From assembly GCF_032854445.1 (NCBI RefSeq), contig NC_088305.1:29474628-29538627 (forward strand): DNA of 64,000 bases, in the 5' to 3' direction. Positions 22,117 to 36,100 of the stretch are shown piece by piece. A program made the position numbers and the translations under genes. Source of the stretch: Liolophura sinensis (Eukaryota; Mollusca; Polyplacophora; Chitonida; Chitonidae). The notes beneath the pieces are model-generated. The model saw only the letters and a list, made by a program, of their open reading frames with translations, was not told the origin of the DNA and did not search any database. Position 1 is the stretch's first letter; each line of letters starts with the position of its first letter.

Positions 22117-22480
22117 TAGAATGAAACCCTAGCTGAGGTAACTTGACAATAGGCCGTATTTCACCGGATACGTCGCTGAACTACTTTTATTCTCCATGCT
22201 GTAGTCTATTGTATTTATGAAGTGAGTTTCAACACCTTCTGCTTACAGTCGTATTCCTATGTGAAAGCTAATAGGGGAGCGCGGTAAGTACCCAGGCATT
22301 GGAATATAGTGTGGTGTTGATATATCGCGCTGTCAAATTTCACGTAGATTTTATTTATCATAAATTCTAGTTCTGACATCATAATGGGAAAATGAATAGG
22401 GTTTCGAACTAAACAGAATGTCTGGTGACATGCTCTGACATTTATGACACGAGGGCCTGTCTTTTGAAGCACTAAATCAG
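22117..22480. other. Intergenic, nothing firm
   Basis: The segment at 22114-22160 resembles 21352-21400 (both contain GTTRGAATRAAA, then GGTAA and TTGACAA), suggesting a small local duplication. Otherwise nothing recognised. Confidence 0.35.
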
Positions 22481-22483
22481 CTC

Positions 22484-22905
22484 ACTAAGGAGCCGGACAT
22501 TTAAGTTTTGATGAGGGATTACAATGTAAAGAGTAGAGAACTCCCATGTGGATGCATATCTGTTCATACTGCACTGCGCCTTTCAAATCTACTTCTTCGG
22601 GTGTGTCTATGAATCGTTTAGTATCCACATAGTATATGCACCGCGTTTTTCCCGACAACTCCATGGGCAGTATCTTTCCAAACTGGTTTAGCTTCCTGAA
22701 GAGAGCTATTCTTAACAACCTGGACACCTATAGGAGCTTCATTGAGCATTTTCTGGATTGAGCTATAAATCTCACCCTTTGTGGTGTTTTGAGCATATCG
22801 GGTATCCAGTATTTTTTGTGGCAAATCTTTATTAACGGGGAAGCACAATACAAATTTCCTTGGGAAACATTTGGTGATCTTTTTGGTGAGTTTTATCGAA
22901 GATAT
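22484..22905 (-). pseudogene. Unrecognised broken reading frame
   Basis: Two overlapping minus-strand frames look protein-like but are out of register: one includes CFPVNKDLPQKILDTRY and IYSSIQKMLNEAPIGVQVV, the other RFIDTPEEVDLKGAVQYEQI. A frameshift near 22620-22640 would join them, and stops occur upstream (~22930-22950). I do not recognise the family. It could be a decayed gene or mobile-element fragment, or chance. Confidence 0.25.
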
Positions 22906-22949
22906 GCCGTGGCGCAGGGTATGTATGCTTTGGGGCTAGAGGGGCGCTT

Positions 22950-25900
22950 ATGTTAAACTCTTCCACAAGTACTTTGTAAAAAAAAAATCGATTTTGTAGA
23001 TTACAATCCTATTATTTGGTGCTTTGTCTCACCGAGTTCGATCTGCAAAAACATATTGCACAGAAATATTTCCCAATACTTGTTTCAGCTGAGAAAGATT
23101 CTTGAGTACGGCGTAAAACACCAATCAAATAAATCAAGTGAGAAAGGGGTTTCCGTCTTATCTGGAGGTGGGTTTCTTTCAACTTTGTTTTACCAAGTTT
23201 ACCAGTGTTTTTACTAATACATTTTCGACAATAAGAATATGACCGGTTTTGTCCAGCTTTTGAGCTTTGTCCGGAATGTTTTATTTTTTCAAAACGTTTC
23301 ATCATGATGAATTGAAACTTGTTGCATAGCTACAACGTGAAAAGTTACTGGTCACGTCTGAGTTAAGGATTGTCTTGTCCTATCTTCAAGAAAAGCATTG
23401 TCATTCTTGTACTATTTTGACACTGTCCATTTTTCAGACTGTTTTTTTTTTATCAAAAGCGCTTCGTTATTCTTGGCCTGGTTCGAATGTTGCATATTGT
23501 CTATTTTCACCAAAAGCGTGACCTTGTTTGTTCTGTGTCGACTTTGATATAATGGCTCAAACAGTTACGGGACATGTATTTTTTCGCAGTACCTCCAGAA
23601 TGCTTGTTTGTTTATTTGTTTTTTTAGGTTCGGGAATAATACTTTTTATGAACAAAATCTGTAGAGTATTCTTGCGTTAGCACGTGTGTTTGCTTTCAGT
23701 ATATAGACACCAGTATATAACGAGTCACCAATTCGACGCTGAAAGATTTACTTAATTCTTTACTGCCTTTTTATTCCCTTATATCAGCTGCATAGCTCGT
23801 AATAATGATATATACAGCTTTATAAACACCAGAAAGGTTGTCCTGGTCAACGTAATCCGACACATACACACCGTTTAGCACTTACATACGTGAAAGTGTT
23901 GACAATAAAGCCTATTCGGACGACCGTTATATGTTCGATCGACCTAATTCCGACCACTATACAAAACCGATCTGTCCTCGGGAGATTTCTATAGAAAGTA
24001 TAAACACACATTCAGTCTACTAGGTCAACGGATGGCTTGATTCCTCAATGGAATACAGACACGACGCACCGGGACAATACCTAAACATTTAATAGCGGCT
24101 GCATGTATATTATAAGCTCAAGCAAGTTAGATATGGTCATTAGATATCAATGTGTTTGGTATTTTTGATAGTATGTTCTTTTTTCTTTTTTTATGTACGA
24201 GACTAATTACGGTGTATACGATATACGGAGACATAAACGCACAATGGCATCGCTATTCCTGGACAGGGTCCAGTAACGTTGAATGTGTTCTCCATGCAGG
24301 ATGTAATTTAAGCCCTTGACCAACGTTACAGCTCGCGTGCGCGAATGAAACTCGAACTTGCTCAGTAAAAACAAAGTGCACCTACTAGCACATGTTTTCT
24401 TTCCGACGATGTCAAGTTCAGGTCGAGTTAATCGCAGAGGTCTGTGTTTGTTAAATCCGTCTATTTACAGGCACTAGAACAAATCCTTGTATCAGATAAA
24501 AAAATTAAACACTGTCCACGAATTCAAAATAGATCGAATTTTTTTTCATAGTATTTTTTTCAGCCCAGTAAAATGCATCTGAAATATAATTGGATTCTGT
24601 GGTAGTTTTTTCGGATCATTGTGATGAGAGATGTCACATGTGTTCCTTAAATTAAATGTCCACCAAGACTGATAAACGTATAAGCATTCAAAATGCATAC
24701 ACACAGAACTATATGGACATATCCCTCGACTGGGAGTGGAAACGAACTATTTTCAGAAAGAAATGTTGTGTGACACAGTAAATGAGTATTATTCATTAAT
24801 AACTCGGTTGAAAAAAGTCTAAAAAGGAAGCCAAATTTCAGAGAGACTAAATGGAGACCAGAGATTGACGAAAGTTATCTTTCCAAGGTCGAGGAAAGAA
24901 AGAAACAGATGTCAGTTACGCAATTTATTTGTAAAAATCTTCATATATACCCACGGTAGTGCTTATGTATCCGTCAGTCTCTATAGGAAATAAAAACAAA
25001 TACAACGTACTCTCTCATGATGGATGCAATTAACACAGCTTCTATCCATTTCCAGAATGGAAGGACTTTAACGCTGCATATACCATGTATGCTGCCATTA
25101 TATGGGTTTCTGATTGGTCAGTTGATATAATGGTTTATATATAGATTTAATGGATTCAAAATTATTTCCTGTTAGTGGTGTATAGGAGTATATTAGATTT
25201 ACTTCTTGGTGAAGTGCTGGGGTATCTTTTCCCTCGCAACTGCCACTCGCGGATCCAGGATGACTTGACCATTCTTCCCTTGCACTGAATGGGTATCGCG
25301 TTATATGAATTTACCAACGTCATTGCAAGGACACGATTAAGCAATAGACTGCACAACTTTGATCAGAATTACTTCAGGCGGCAATTAAGGTTTCTCAATA
25401 TATTTTCTGTATCAGATATTAGCATATCACATTTTCACTACTTTTTTGTTATGTCTTACAAAATAGTCGGGCATGACGTAACATCCGGTGTAGTGGATTG
25501 CACTAATTCGATGCTCCAGTCTGGCACTCAAATCATTTATTTAATTATTCGATTCCATAATGTCTCTCGTTCTCTTGATTGTTTCTTCTAATGCTTTATT
25601 CACTATATATTTTGGTCTTATTGTGCTGTAGACTGTTTCTAGAAAGGTGCGATTGGGGCATTGCAACAATCAAGTCGCGCTCGAATCCAGGTGTCGCATT
25701 TTTGATCAGGTGGTTTTTACAGGTAAATGAAGCCAGTGGCTGTGATTTACGTCCAGAACAGATTTTATCCCCATGAAAATTTCATCGACATCGGGTAAAT
25801 GAAAATTCTTGTGTAAGACATCATATGAAAACAGCAATCGAATAGATGAATAAATAAATAAGCTGTAAATAAATAAAGACGGATGTTCCGAACGTCGTCA

Positions 25901-27135
25901 GAATGTCTTGTAGAAGGCGTCTGTCATGTAATATACACCGCCTGAGTAGTCCACTTTGGCAAGCATCACGATTTTATTGATAGACATGCATTTTCTCTGA
26001 ACACCTATACAGCCAATCAAAGAAATGAGATGAGTCGCTTTTGATCTCGGTGGCTCTTGGAGTCGCTTTTGGTCTTGATGTCAACTAAAACGTTCCATTT
26101 AGATGTAAACCCGATGCTGTTTTGTTTTGGTGATATATAAATGGTCGATTTACCACCTGTCTTGTCCTTGAGTGACCCTCCTTGTCGTGTATCTTGTCCA
26201 TAAAGAAGATCCCCTGTGTAATGCAAATGGCACTCGAGGACATTGATTTTACTTGTCTCTCTATTTTTTTACGCGGCTGTAGGGTGAGGTCGTTGTCATA
26301 GCGAGCGCATAATACAACCTGATATGACAGTTCGGCCGCTCGGCTTGTATGCATGCATTAGAATCGCTCGGTACGCGTCTATATAGATATATTTGCACGC
26401 TGTCGTGTTGCTAAGGGCTTAACGGGGGCAAAAATTCCACGGGCATGTTTGACCGCGAAGACGTTCCGCTGTTAAAGTGATATACGTATAGGAGATGTAG
26501 ACCTACCGGTCTATTACCGGTGAGATAAATACGGCAATCCGTCGGACAGTCGCTAAGACCCCGTGTCTCTGGCACACCTGAGTGACACACCTTAAGGGAT
26601 GAGTCCATAACTACCCTTGCATGGACTGGTGAAGATTAATGACTTCTATCTCACAGGTAAGCTGACTTAATTGCTAAGGAGGGTGTGAAAATGAGAAGAT
26701 ATATTCGTGTTACCAGTCAAGATTAACCGATTAATAAATATGTTTTAATTTGAATTATTTGAAAAAGCACTTGTCATGAAATATGAAAATGTTATATGCG
26801 GCAAGTTATAGAAAAAGAAATATGAAATTACGATTCCAGTCGCAATGATATGTACCTGTATTTATACATACAAAACTGTTTGTAGTGTCTGTACAGTTTG
26901 TAGGCGAATTGATCTGAAAACCTTTATAGGCAAATGCGTCAGTCGTTCATGGAAACCTCCTGTTGGATTATTAAAATCAAGGCATTAATTAAAGAACGAA
27001 AGATTGTATAAAATAAAAATGCTGGACCAAAGATTTCTACAGACATTTGGTCCGATTTTGTCCTTTTTACTGGTTTCATAATGTATATCCCTTTAATGGC
27101 ACCGGAAATAATTAGCTTGTTTACTTCATCGTTTA
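22950..27135. other. Intergenic region, gene-poor
   Basis: AT-rich DNA between divergent VPS50 and the channel gene. Contains a SINE-B tail (23090-23140). Short reading frames here (for example 25289-25591 plus, 26085-26354 minus) have no splice context or family resemblance. No RNA gene seen. Confidence 0.45.
23090..23140 (+). mobile_element. SINE-B 3'-end fragment
   Basis: GATTCTTGAGTACGGCGTAA then AACACCAATCAAATAAAT, the family's 3' core and tail only. Confidence 0.75.
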
Positions 27136-27139
27136 TTAT

Positions 27140-27232
27140 AGTGAAGAAAGTTGAAATATTCTGGAGCACGGCGTAGTTACCAGTAGTTACCAGTAGTTAC
27201 CAGTCAAATAAATAAATAAATAAATAAATTTA
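27140..27232 (+). mobile_element. SINE-B 3'-end fragment with internal triplication
   Basis: GTTGAAATATTCTGGAGCAC, GGCGTA, then three copies of GTTACCAGTA, then TCAAATAAATAAATAAATAA. The triplication sits inside the conserved 3' core. Confidence 0.65.
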
Positions 27233-27697
27233 GTCAAGAATATTTCATCAGGGTCAGTTTTGTAGATCGAGGAAACCAGGTGGAACCTTGTGAAAGGGAC
27301 CGCCCATAATTCGGTACATTACAAATCTGCTGACTTAAAGCCGCGGTCGAATCCATAATTTTAACTTCCAGCTATCGAGTATCTTGGTCCAGTGAATTCC
27401 TGATGACAAAATGTACAAGTTACCAAGGGAAGCAAAGTGTATAAAATGAATAATTAAAGACAACACAAATTACGAGTCAGTACCGAAGCTTTTCAGGATG
27501 TCTTTTTAGTACATGTATATTCATGTCGACTTCTACTTGAACAAAATTGATTAAATTTTGATATAGGACGAGAAAACACCATAAGCCTGCGTTACTCGTA
27601 ATAATTAAGCAATTCACTTGATGGAATTTTTTCCATACATTTTTCCTGGTAGGAATTTTCAAGTACTTTTATGTTGTCAAGAATTGTTGGACTGATA

Positions 27698-27699
<2 letters not shown>

Positions 27700-27793
<94 letters not shown>
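27700..27793. repeat. (TA)n microsatellite, about 94 bp
   Basis: Uninterrupted AT dinucleotide run of about 46 repeats. Likely polymorphic and able to form cruciform DNA. Assembled length may be unreliable. Confidence 0.97.
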
Positions 27794-27795
<2 letters not shown>

Positions 27796-27964
27796 TTCTA
27801 CCGTTAAGGCGACTGACTCCACAAAGATTTAATCATTGATTTGATTTTAGAATGAAAACATAAATGATTTCTCGTGAAAAACTCCAGAAGCACTTACCGC
27901 ATTTTCGGCCAAAAAACACAGATACAGTATAGGTCATTGTAAATCGGTAACTTAAAATGGACGA

Positions 27965-28100
27965 TCGAGCGGTTCACGCGAGCTCTGCCCTGTTTCCTCC
28001 CACCATAATTCTGGCCGCCGTCGCATGAGTGAAATATTCTTGAGAACGGCGCAAAAAAAAACAAAAAAAAACAATCAAATAAAAATATAAATAAATTGGA
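27965..28100 (+). mobile_element. SINE-B, 5'-truncated
   Basis: GCTCTGCCCTGTTTCCTCCC, ACCATAATTCTGGCCGCCGT, GTGAAATATTCTTGAGAACG, then an A-rich tail with AATCAAATAAAAATATAAAT. Confidence 0.8.
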
Positions 28101-28792
28101 AGGAATAATTATGTATGTTTTGGAAGCCATAACCAATGTCTTTCGTCAATGCTTAGCTTTGTACCTGTCTCTATAAGTTGATAGTATAAAATACTTAAAT
28201 AAAAAAAACAGTTTAAAAACGTGATACATTTAAAGCTTTATTGTAACTGCCATATCATTACAGCTTTGTTGTTTCTGCAACATTGTTACAACTCTGTTGT
28301 TTCTGCCTCATTATTTTTACTAATTTGTCGTTTAGGCCACACTGTTGAACCTTTACGGTTTTATTGTTACATGCATGCTGTTACAGAGATAGTGTTACGG
28401 CGAACTTCCTGCGACAGATGAACTTGAGCGTGGAGCAATCAAGTACAACCAAATTCGATAATTTGAGAACAATATTGCAGAAGATTTTAGAATGTGTTGT
28501 CTCATCGATGGGAGTTAACTCAGTTGGTGTGCCTTTACTAATGCTTACTTCGTTACCACAGGAAACAGTTCATTCGTACATAATATTGAATTACATATTT
28601 GGTGGTTTCAGCCTGGCTCATTGACGTGAAGGGGACATAGGTGTGAAAATGTTCACGTTTTTACAGTTCATGGAGGGAATTACGCAACACAGTTGAAGAG
28701 GTCATTTTTGATTCTGCCATCTGGCATTGAATCCCTACCCCTTTCTATAATCTGACGGCTTCAGCAAAGTACGTTTTGAAAATAAAAACAAT
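28101..28792. promoter_or_regulatory. Region upstream of channel gene; probable 5' UTR/promoter
   Basis: No TATA box or upstream exon can be assigned. The frame is closed by TAA at 28748-28750 upstream of the ATG, so the ATG at 28793 is the first in frame in this exon. Confidence 0.3.
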
Positions 28793-29242
28793 ATGCAAGC
28801 ACACGAGGAATCTCCGGACAGCGGTGTTATGGACGAAAAAGACTCTCCAACACACCACTCGGAGAAAGAAGGGGAGACCACCGAAGTTAAGCCGCTTACA
28901 CGTCGGAAAAAGAAGATAAAGTTAGCCCCGGAACCCAGTACGGATAAGCTGAACGAATCCCTAGGTATGAGTGGATCCTTAACAGAACCATGGTGCGGAA
29001 AATTGGAACCCGTGGAGGAACCGGGGCCATATCCCGGTCCCTTTAACACATCTCTCTTCTGGATAAGGCATGGTCACCATAACTTGGCCCCTATGCCAGG
29101 GAGAGTCAACGAAAGCCCCACGGTGGATCCAAAGAGTGTACGGCCTGCAGTTGTCAATGGGGTCTATTCTCGTAGTGGGGTCAGTCACACGACCCCGGAA
29201 GTGTTTCCGTCAACCACCATTGCGCCGTGGAAGCAAGGAAAG
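28793..29242 (+). CDS. Channel exon 1 (residues 1-150)
   Basis: Starts MQAHEESPDSGVMDEKD; acidic, then a basic cluster TRRKKKIKL, then Pro- and Gly-rich sequence (EPGPYPGPFNTSLFW) ending APWKQGK at donor GTAACA. No hydrophobic segment. I do not recognise this part outside the channel context. Confidence 0.8.
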
Positions 29243-32200
29243 GTAACACTTGACTGGTTAATACACCACATAGACTTGGGCGAGGGCGGGAGGGGTGATT
29301 CACCAAGCCTCTATGATTTCTTTTACATCCTCAAATTACAACGATAATAGTATGGTTGTATTTATTCAGTTAAGATTTATTCACATGTTCTTGTATTTGT
29401 TTATTCACGTCATTTATTCATTTAGACAAACGTGAACTCATTAATTCAAATGCGAGTCAATTCATTCTTTGCATTCAAACATAAATCATCTATGCGTTTT
29501 CGTACAGAGATGAAATAATTTACTCATAAGATCAAACCACATATAGGCCTAGTGATCAGCATTCTAGCAAAGCACAAGGGCTGTGGAGCCCAGCTGTGAG
29601 TTCAAGTCCAGCTCATGCTGGCTTTCTCTCTCACCGTACGTGGGAATGTCTTCCGGCAATATGCCGATGGTCGTATGTTTCCCTCGGGTAGTTTCCTCCT
29701 ATCATATAGATCACTTTAAGTGAAATGATCTTTAGACGGCAATAAAATAAAATAAAATAATGAATCAAAACCCATACATTGACTAACCGCACCCAAGTCT
29801 GGGAATATAGCCAAATATCCGCCTACACTGAGCGGCGTCATTAGAGGTCGATACCGGAGCAGAGTTAATGTGCTGACACACTCGTCAACGGTTCCAGTTT
29901 ACTTTTTCTAAGGTTTACGTAACTGGGATTCAGAACAGACCTGATTGATCGGTTATTGATCTACCCTTTAATTAACCTTTTGTATCAGTTTAAATGGAGT
30001 CTGGGAGCAATAAAACTCATGAAAAGCTTCCAGTTTACCTTTGCCTTTTATGAGGCCTTAATTTCTGACGCTGAATTATCGACAGCCTTATGTCGACTTG
30101 TTTTGCATGCATGAATAATTGATAAGACTCGTGGGGTTTCGTTCATACATACATGTCATTTACAACATTGCTTGTTTTTATTAGACAACATTCTGAATTT
30201 ACGCAAATAATATTGACCTTTTACCAATATTCCATATTCTAGTACCACATCTGTAATTGATGCTACCTCCCCATAAAGTCCCGGATAAGGATTTCCACGA
30301 TTTTAGACTAGGTGCTTCCGGTAAAATTTTTGAAATCCTGCATGCAGTAACCTGACACCTTTTAACTGGAAAAAATCTAAAATGGATATTACTTCTATTG
30401 TATTAGGGACATTTGGTGGAGACCACGCGCTTTTCACTAATATTGTCACAAGTGGGAAGGTCGCCAGAATATCTTACTTATGGTTGTTAGTTTACTTTGA
30501 GGTGAACTATATAGGTACTCCGATCTCTATCTCCACCGCACATAAAACAGACATCCATCGTATGTGACAAAAATTGGCGTTAAGCAACAACAACATAATA
30601 ACAACACAATAACAAGGATAATAATAATAACCGTAATAAAATTATTATAGGATAATTAATAAATAAATAAATAAATAAGGTCTTTTGCAAGAGGAATGCA
30701 ATATGAAAAAAATACTCGCACAAAATGGACATGTAAAAGGAAAACCATCAAAAGTGTTGGATTAACTTTTCCAGTATATATGTAGCTAATTTAGCTCAGA
30801 GTTTTGTGACCACATCGGCTGTCATAAAACGCACATTTCATTCGTTTGGTGACCAACGGGAGTTTTTCGAAGAAAATGTCCGCCATTTGTGAAGTCTTCG
30901 ATGACTCACTTGATCTGGTTATTTGACTCAGTTATCTGAGATGAATTTTATTATAGTTCAGCAGGAAACTCAGATTCTTGGGTCAGCTCATCCAAACATG
31001 CCGATGCAGTTCATGGAGAAATTTGGGATATAGGAAATATCTAAATTGCGTAGACAGTCATTAATATACATACAGATAAAATCCGAACGCGGATAATTGC
31101 AACCGCGGATATCGCCATTATGCAGATCCTACACTGAAAAAACAAATGTTTAACATTTAAACATCTCTTTCCAACAGATAATTAATGCGCATAATGTTTA
31201 ATTGTAACGTTTAATACTTAAATATGTTTATACAGCAACTGATAATAAGACTGCTTTATAATGTTAATCATATCCATTGAAAACTTTAAATCACTCCATT
31301 TAAGCGATGAACCCATTCAATTTACTACATAAATTATTGCATTTATACTATAAATATGGGTATTTATAAAATAAATCAATATATTTATGAAACATACGTA
31401 TGTATCTGAAAAATAAACACACCTTTAACATGTTAAAAGTAAGCATCAGTTATAGTTACCGTTCAAAATAGTTCATGAATTTCTTAAAATGTATAAAACC
31501 GATCAAATCACAGCTTTTTGAAACTTTGGAATGATTTTAACGTTCTAAATAGTAAAGACACGAGTCCGATATTTACTGAAAGGCATTAATTTGTTAAGCA
31601 CGTTTATAATATCTTGCAGAGATATGATTAAATGATAAACATTTGTTTTTGCAGTGTAGATTTAGAGCTAGGAATTCGACACATGCATACATGCAGCACA
31701 TTCAAACGATACGATAATGTAAATTACGGTAAAAACCCCGTGATATATAGTAATCATTATTTAATTATATAGTTATCACGTAACATTTCATATGGTGTTC
31801 TTTCAACACAATGTCTGCATTGCACTGGGCTAAACCGATGTGAGTGAATCGGGTATAATGCGATGCTCTGGAGGTTTAATTTGAACTGGCGTTCCATTTC
31901 GACTCACAGCCTAAGGTATTAGTTTTAATGAGTCTCGAATGACATAAGTCTGAAGCCGTTCATTATATACCCGTTTTAATGTATTTCGGTATTGCTGTCC
32001 TGAAATGCACGCACCAACATGATCTCATATTTACAACGACAATGGCGTATTATACTTAGGCCGGTCACTCGTATACATAACAACACTAACCGACTACTGT
32101 GACATTGTTTTCTATTCAGATAGTGTACATAGCTAGTAAAATATATTTTTGTACGTCAGATTTGGCTAGGCCATTCGTTACGGATGTGTAAACACCACAG

Positions 32201-33103
32201 TATTGTGTCCGGCGTATGTATAGCTTGTTGCCATTCCTTGTGTTTAGAAAGCTACAGGCCTACAGCACTGAATTTCATTACCACTTCATTGCATGTCGTT
32301 ACAAGATTGCATGGGTTATTGTCATTGTTCTTTATGTATTGCATAACATGGCATGAATATTATTTACTTGTGGTGACAGTACACTTTTTCTGAACGAAGT
32401 ATAAGCACGTTTCTGTATTGTTTCGTTCCATCCTAGGGTGGGAAAACTGTAAGTATTGATTACGTTTGCGCTGTTTGGCTATGAAATTATGTAACGCCAA
32501 CATAACCAGTCAAGGTGCTACTCTAAGCGTTGTTTTAAAGAATCCCGTCCCACACCGTGCTCTTTATCCACTTCATAATGCTTGGGACTCTTTCCCATTT
32601 CTTTAGCGAGTACCACATATGCATCTCAGTTTTATATGCAAAGCGGCCTGAAACGGCGTTTGAAAAAGAGGCAAGACACTTTCTGCTATCTTTTGAATGC
32701 CACCCCTTGTTGTTATCGTCTTTCTATATGTCTGGAAATCGTCATATAACCCACAATTCTCGGGCACGTCCCGAGCTTTCCTCTAGGGCGTATGTGATGT
32801 TCTCACGATGAAGATATACATCTGTTTTTACATTATTTTTATCGTGCCTTGGATAAGTATATACATGTAATCTAGTTAATTGCTCACCTGGCTTTCTGTA
32901 CCCTCCCCCCACCACCCCCCGCCCCATCCTGCACTTCACCACTCTTCCCCAACTGCTATCGCCACATCTACCCACATTCCCCACCCCGCCATCCAAACCT
33001 GCTGCCATACTCACTGTTACAGCGAAATCCCACTCAGTGCATTGCTACGCTTTTTTTTATTCTTTGAACAATCAGCACAGCCTTTGTTAAGTTATTTCTA
33101 TAT

Positions 33104-33152
<49 letters not shown>

Positions 33153-36100
33153 TAATTGATATAATAACCAGATGGATATTTCTAATAAAACTATGAAACA
33201 AAAATCATCCATTCACATATGTAGGCCTACAGGTCATGGTGCTCATGCTTGTAACAATCGCACTATATTGAGAGCCAGAGTACAAGAAGTGTGGAATCCC
33301 CAGGTGAACTATCAGCTTTTTATGATCCGACGATCGACTACAGTGAACATGTTTAGTCAGTTTCTGTATCCATGACAACGAAAAACTATGCGAACACTAT
33401 ATCAAACCCATCAGAAAAAAATCGTTCAGAATCATTCGTCCTTTTATCTTGGGTTAAACAGACTGCATGGTTGTAATGTATAGTATAAGCACGGTACTCT
33501 CCCCTTCTTGACCTACTTTTCCGTTTCCGTTAATAGGTTCACACGAAGGTGTTCTTACGGATGACTTTCCGTAAAGTGGGTCAGGTGGACACCGTCTCGG
33601 AAACCTTCAATGCTGACGTCATTATTCAGGCACGGTGGCTGAACGACGATAGGTTGTTCGACACCAAAACGGACGTATGTATAGTTGGAACTAGGCAAGC
33701 CAATTTTGAAGAGCTTCATGACGTTAGAAGTTGATTTTTACATAGAACAATCTAGAAGAACTCGTTAGCCCTGTTCCGTATAATATTTGCAAGAGGTTTA
33801 AGTAGAGTCTTGAAATATTGAGAACGTTTTTCTTTATATATGGCCAATAATGTATGTGCTTCAAAAAGTTAAAACCGTCAAGAGTGTCCAAATTTATTTA
33901 AAGGAAAGTTGATATCAAAGGTTGACGAGGTAGATCGAGGTAGACGAAGTATTCATACATTTCAAAAAGTTTTGTCATATAGAGCAGATCTTTCCAGTAG
34001 CTCACAATCTGGCAGACTTGCGTTTCTTATCATTTGCTCTGGAGGTGGAATAAGAATTTTTCCAAAAGCTTGGAGATTCCCACCAACAACGTCTTTGTCG
34101 TTATTTGTGCCATACAACTCCATTTTAATATACACCGTAGACCAGAGTAAGTTCTGAGACAAAACGGAATATTCTCAGTTATTAGGCCTAAGACGGTCTG
34201 CAATAAATCCGCCTGCTTATATGTTGGGGGCTGTATCTGCCAGAATGTGTGTAAGCTTGGGGTTTAACGTCGTACGTAACATGCCGCCAATGTGCATCAC
34301 CACTGAAGTAACATGCCGAAGACACAAAACAGCCAGTTTCATTATACTGAGACCAACAAGTACCATTTAAAAAGTCTTTGAGATGACCCGACATGAGTTT
34401 GATCCCGGGTCTCCCGACTTGGAGGCGGAAGCTCTAACCGTTAGGCCACCCAAGCGGTCCCTCGCTGACACAGAAAAGTAATCTAAACATGTCCTCTTCA
34501 ACAGTCTTTGGGAACGATGAGGGTGGAATGGAGTCCAATGTTGTACATAGAAAACACGGACAGTAATATTACGAAAGTACAGGGAAGGGAGCTATGGACC
34601 AGCCCGACCACTGGGGAGGATTACGTCATCGAAAGGCTAACGGCCAGGGGGACATTCACAGAAACCATGGAGCTGGACTATTTCCCCTTCGACTGCCAGG
34701 TGAGGATTTCAAGCCGTAGTACTGGTTTGTTGTATTGTTTAAATATCAGCTGTTGTTTCAGAACATGACCCAGAGGAATCATTGGCACACGAAACCGCTA
34801 TGTTGTCCGAATTCCACTTCCACATACGATTTCCACATTTCAAATTATCCCGTGGCCTCCGTGGCCGAGGTGGTTATATATAGCGCGCCAGCGCGGCGGA
34901 ATTATGATGACCCAGGGGTCTTCACCAAAGGCGGTCGCTGTGAGTTCAAGTCCAAGTTGTCTTCCTCACCGACCACACGAGGGAAAGTCAACCAGCGACC
35001 TGAGGATGGTCGCGGATTTCCCCCAGGCTCTGTCCTCTCACCATATATACGATGTAAAACACTAACCAAACAAATAAATAAATATTATTCCCTCATTTCA
35101 CAGAACTTGACGGTGACAGTGGCGTCCGAGCGGTCGTCAGAGGAGATAACTCTGTCACCTGACCCTCTGGATCCCAGTTATCTCCACCAGGGAAATTTCG
35201 TCGATAAACAGGTCTGCAGCCATTTCTAATTCGAGCTTCAACTATTTTTCTATTATTCTCACCCATGTGTCAGTGTCATATTAAAGTTCCTTTAATAATT
35301 CTTATGTAACGTTTTGTATATTGGGATTTTGGAGTAAAAAAATCATTGTGAGATAGACTCAGGGATTTCTTTTTCGGATCGATGAAATAATTATTTAGAA
35401 AGCAATGTTTGTGTCAATCTATTTATATAGGTCATTTGTGTGATTTAGTGTGGATGGTCAATTGGGCGATCCAGCATGGATGGTTAGTTGGGCGATCCAG
35501 TGCGGATTGACAGTTGAGCGACCCAGAGTGGATGGTCAATTGGATGATCCAGCCTGGTTGACAGTTGGGCGATCCAGCGTGAATGGTCAATTGGCCGATC
35601 CAGTGTGGGTGGTCAACTGGGCGATCCAGTGTGGGTGGCCAATTGGGCGACCCAGCGTGGATGGTCAACTGGGTGATCCAGCGTGGGTGGTCAATTGGGC
35701 GATCCAGCGTGGATGGTCAATTGGGCGATCCAGCGTGGATGGTCATTTGGGCGATCCAGGTTGGATGGTCATTTGGGCGATCCAGCATGGATGGTCAATT
35801 GGGTGATCAAGCATGGATGGTCAGTTGGTTGATTTAGCGTGGATGGTCAATTGGGCGATCCCGTACGGGGGTCAATTGGGCGATCCAGCATGGATGGTTA
35901 GTTGGGCGATCCAGTGCGGATTGTCAGTTGAGCGATCCAGTGTGGATGGTCAATTGGATGATCCAGTGTGGGTGGTCAACTGGGCGATCCAGCGTGGATG
36001 GTCAATTGGGCGATCCAGTGTGGGTGGGCAATTGGGTGACCCAGCGTGGATGGTCATTTGGGCGATCTAGTGTGGATGGTCAATTGGGCGATCCAGCATG

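Noticed and set aside
27592-27822. Minus-strand frame with Tyr-Ile repeats
   Set aside because: Translation of the (TA)n microsatellite.
32880-33155. 91-codon plus-strand frame ending in poly-Ile
   Set aside because: Made from a C-rich stretch and a (TAA)n microsatellite inside channel intron 1.
34385-34462. tRNA gene on the minus strand
   Set aside because: tRNA-like head of a SINE-C copy; diverged stems and attached SINE body.
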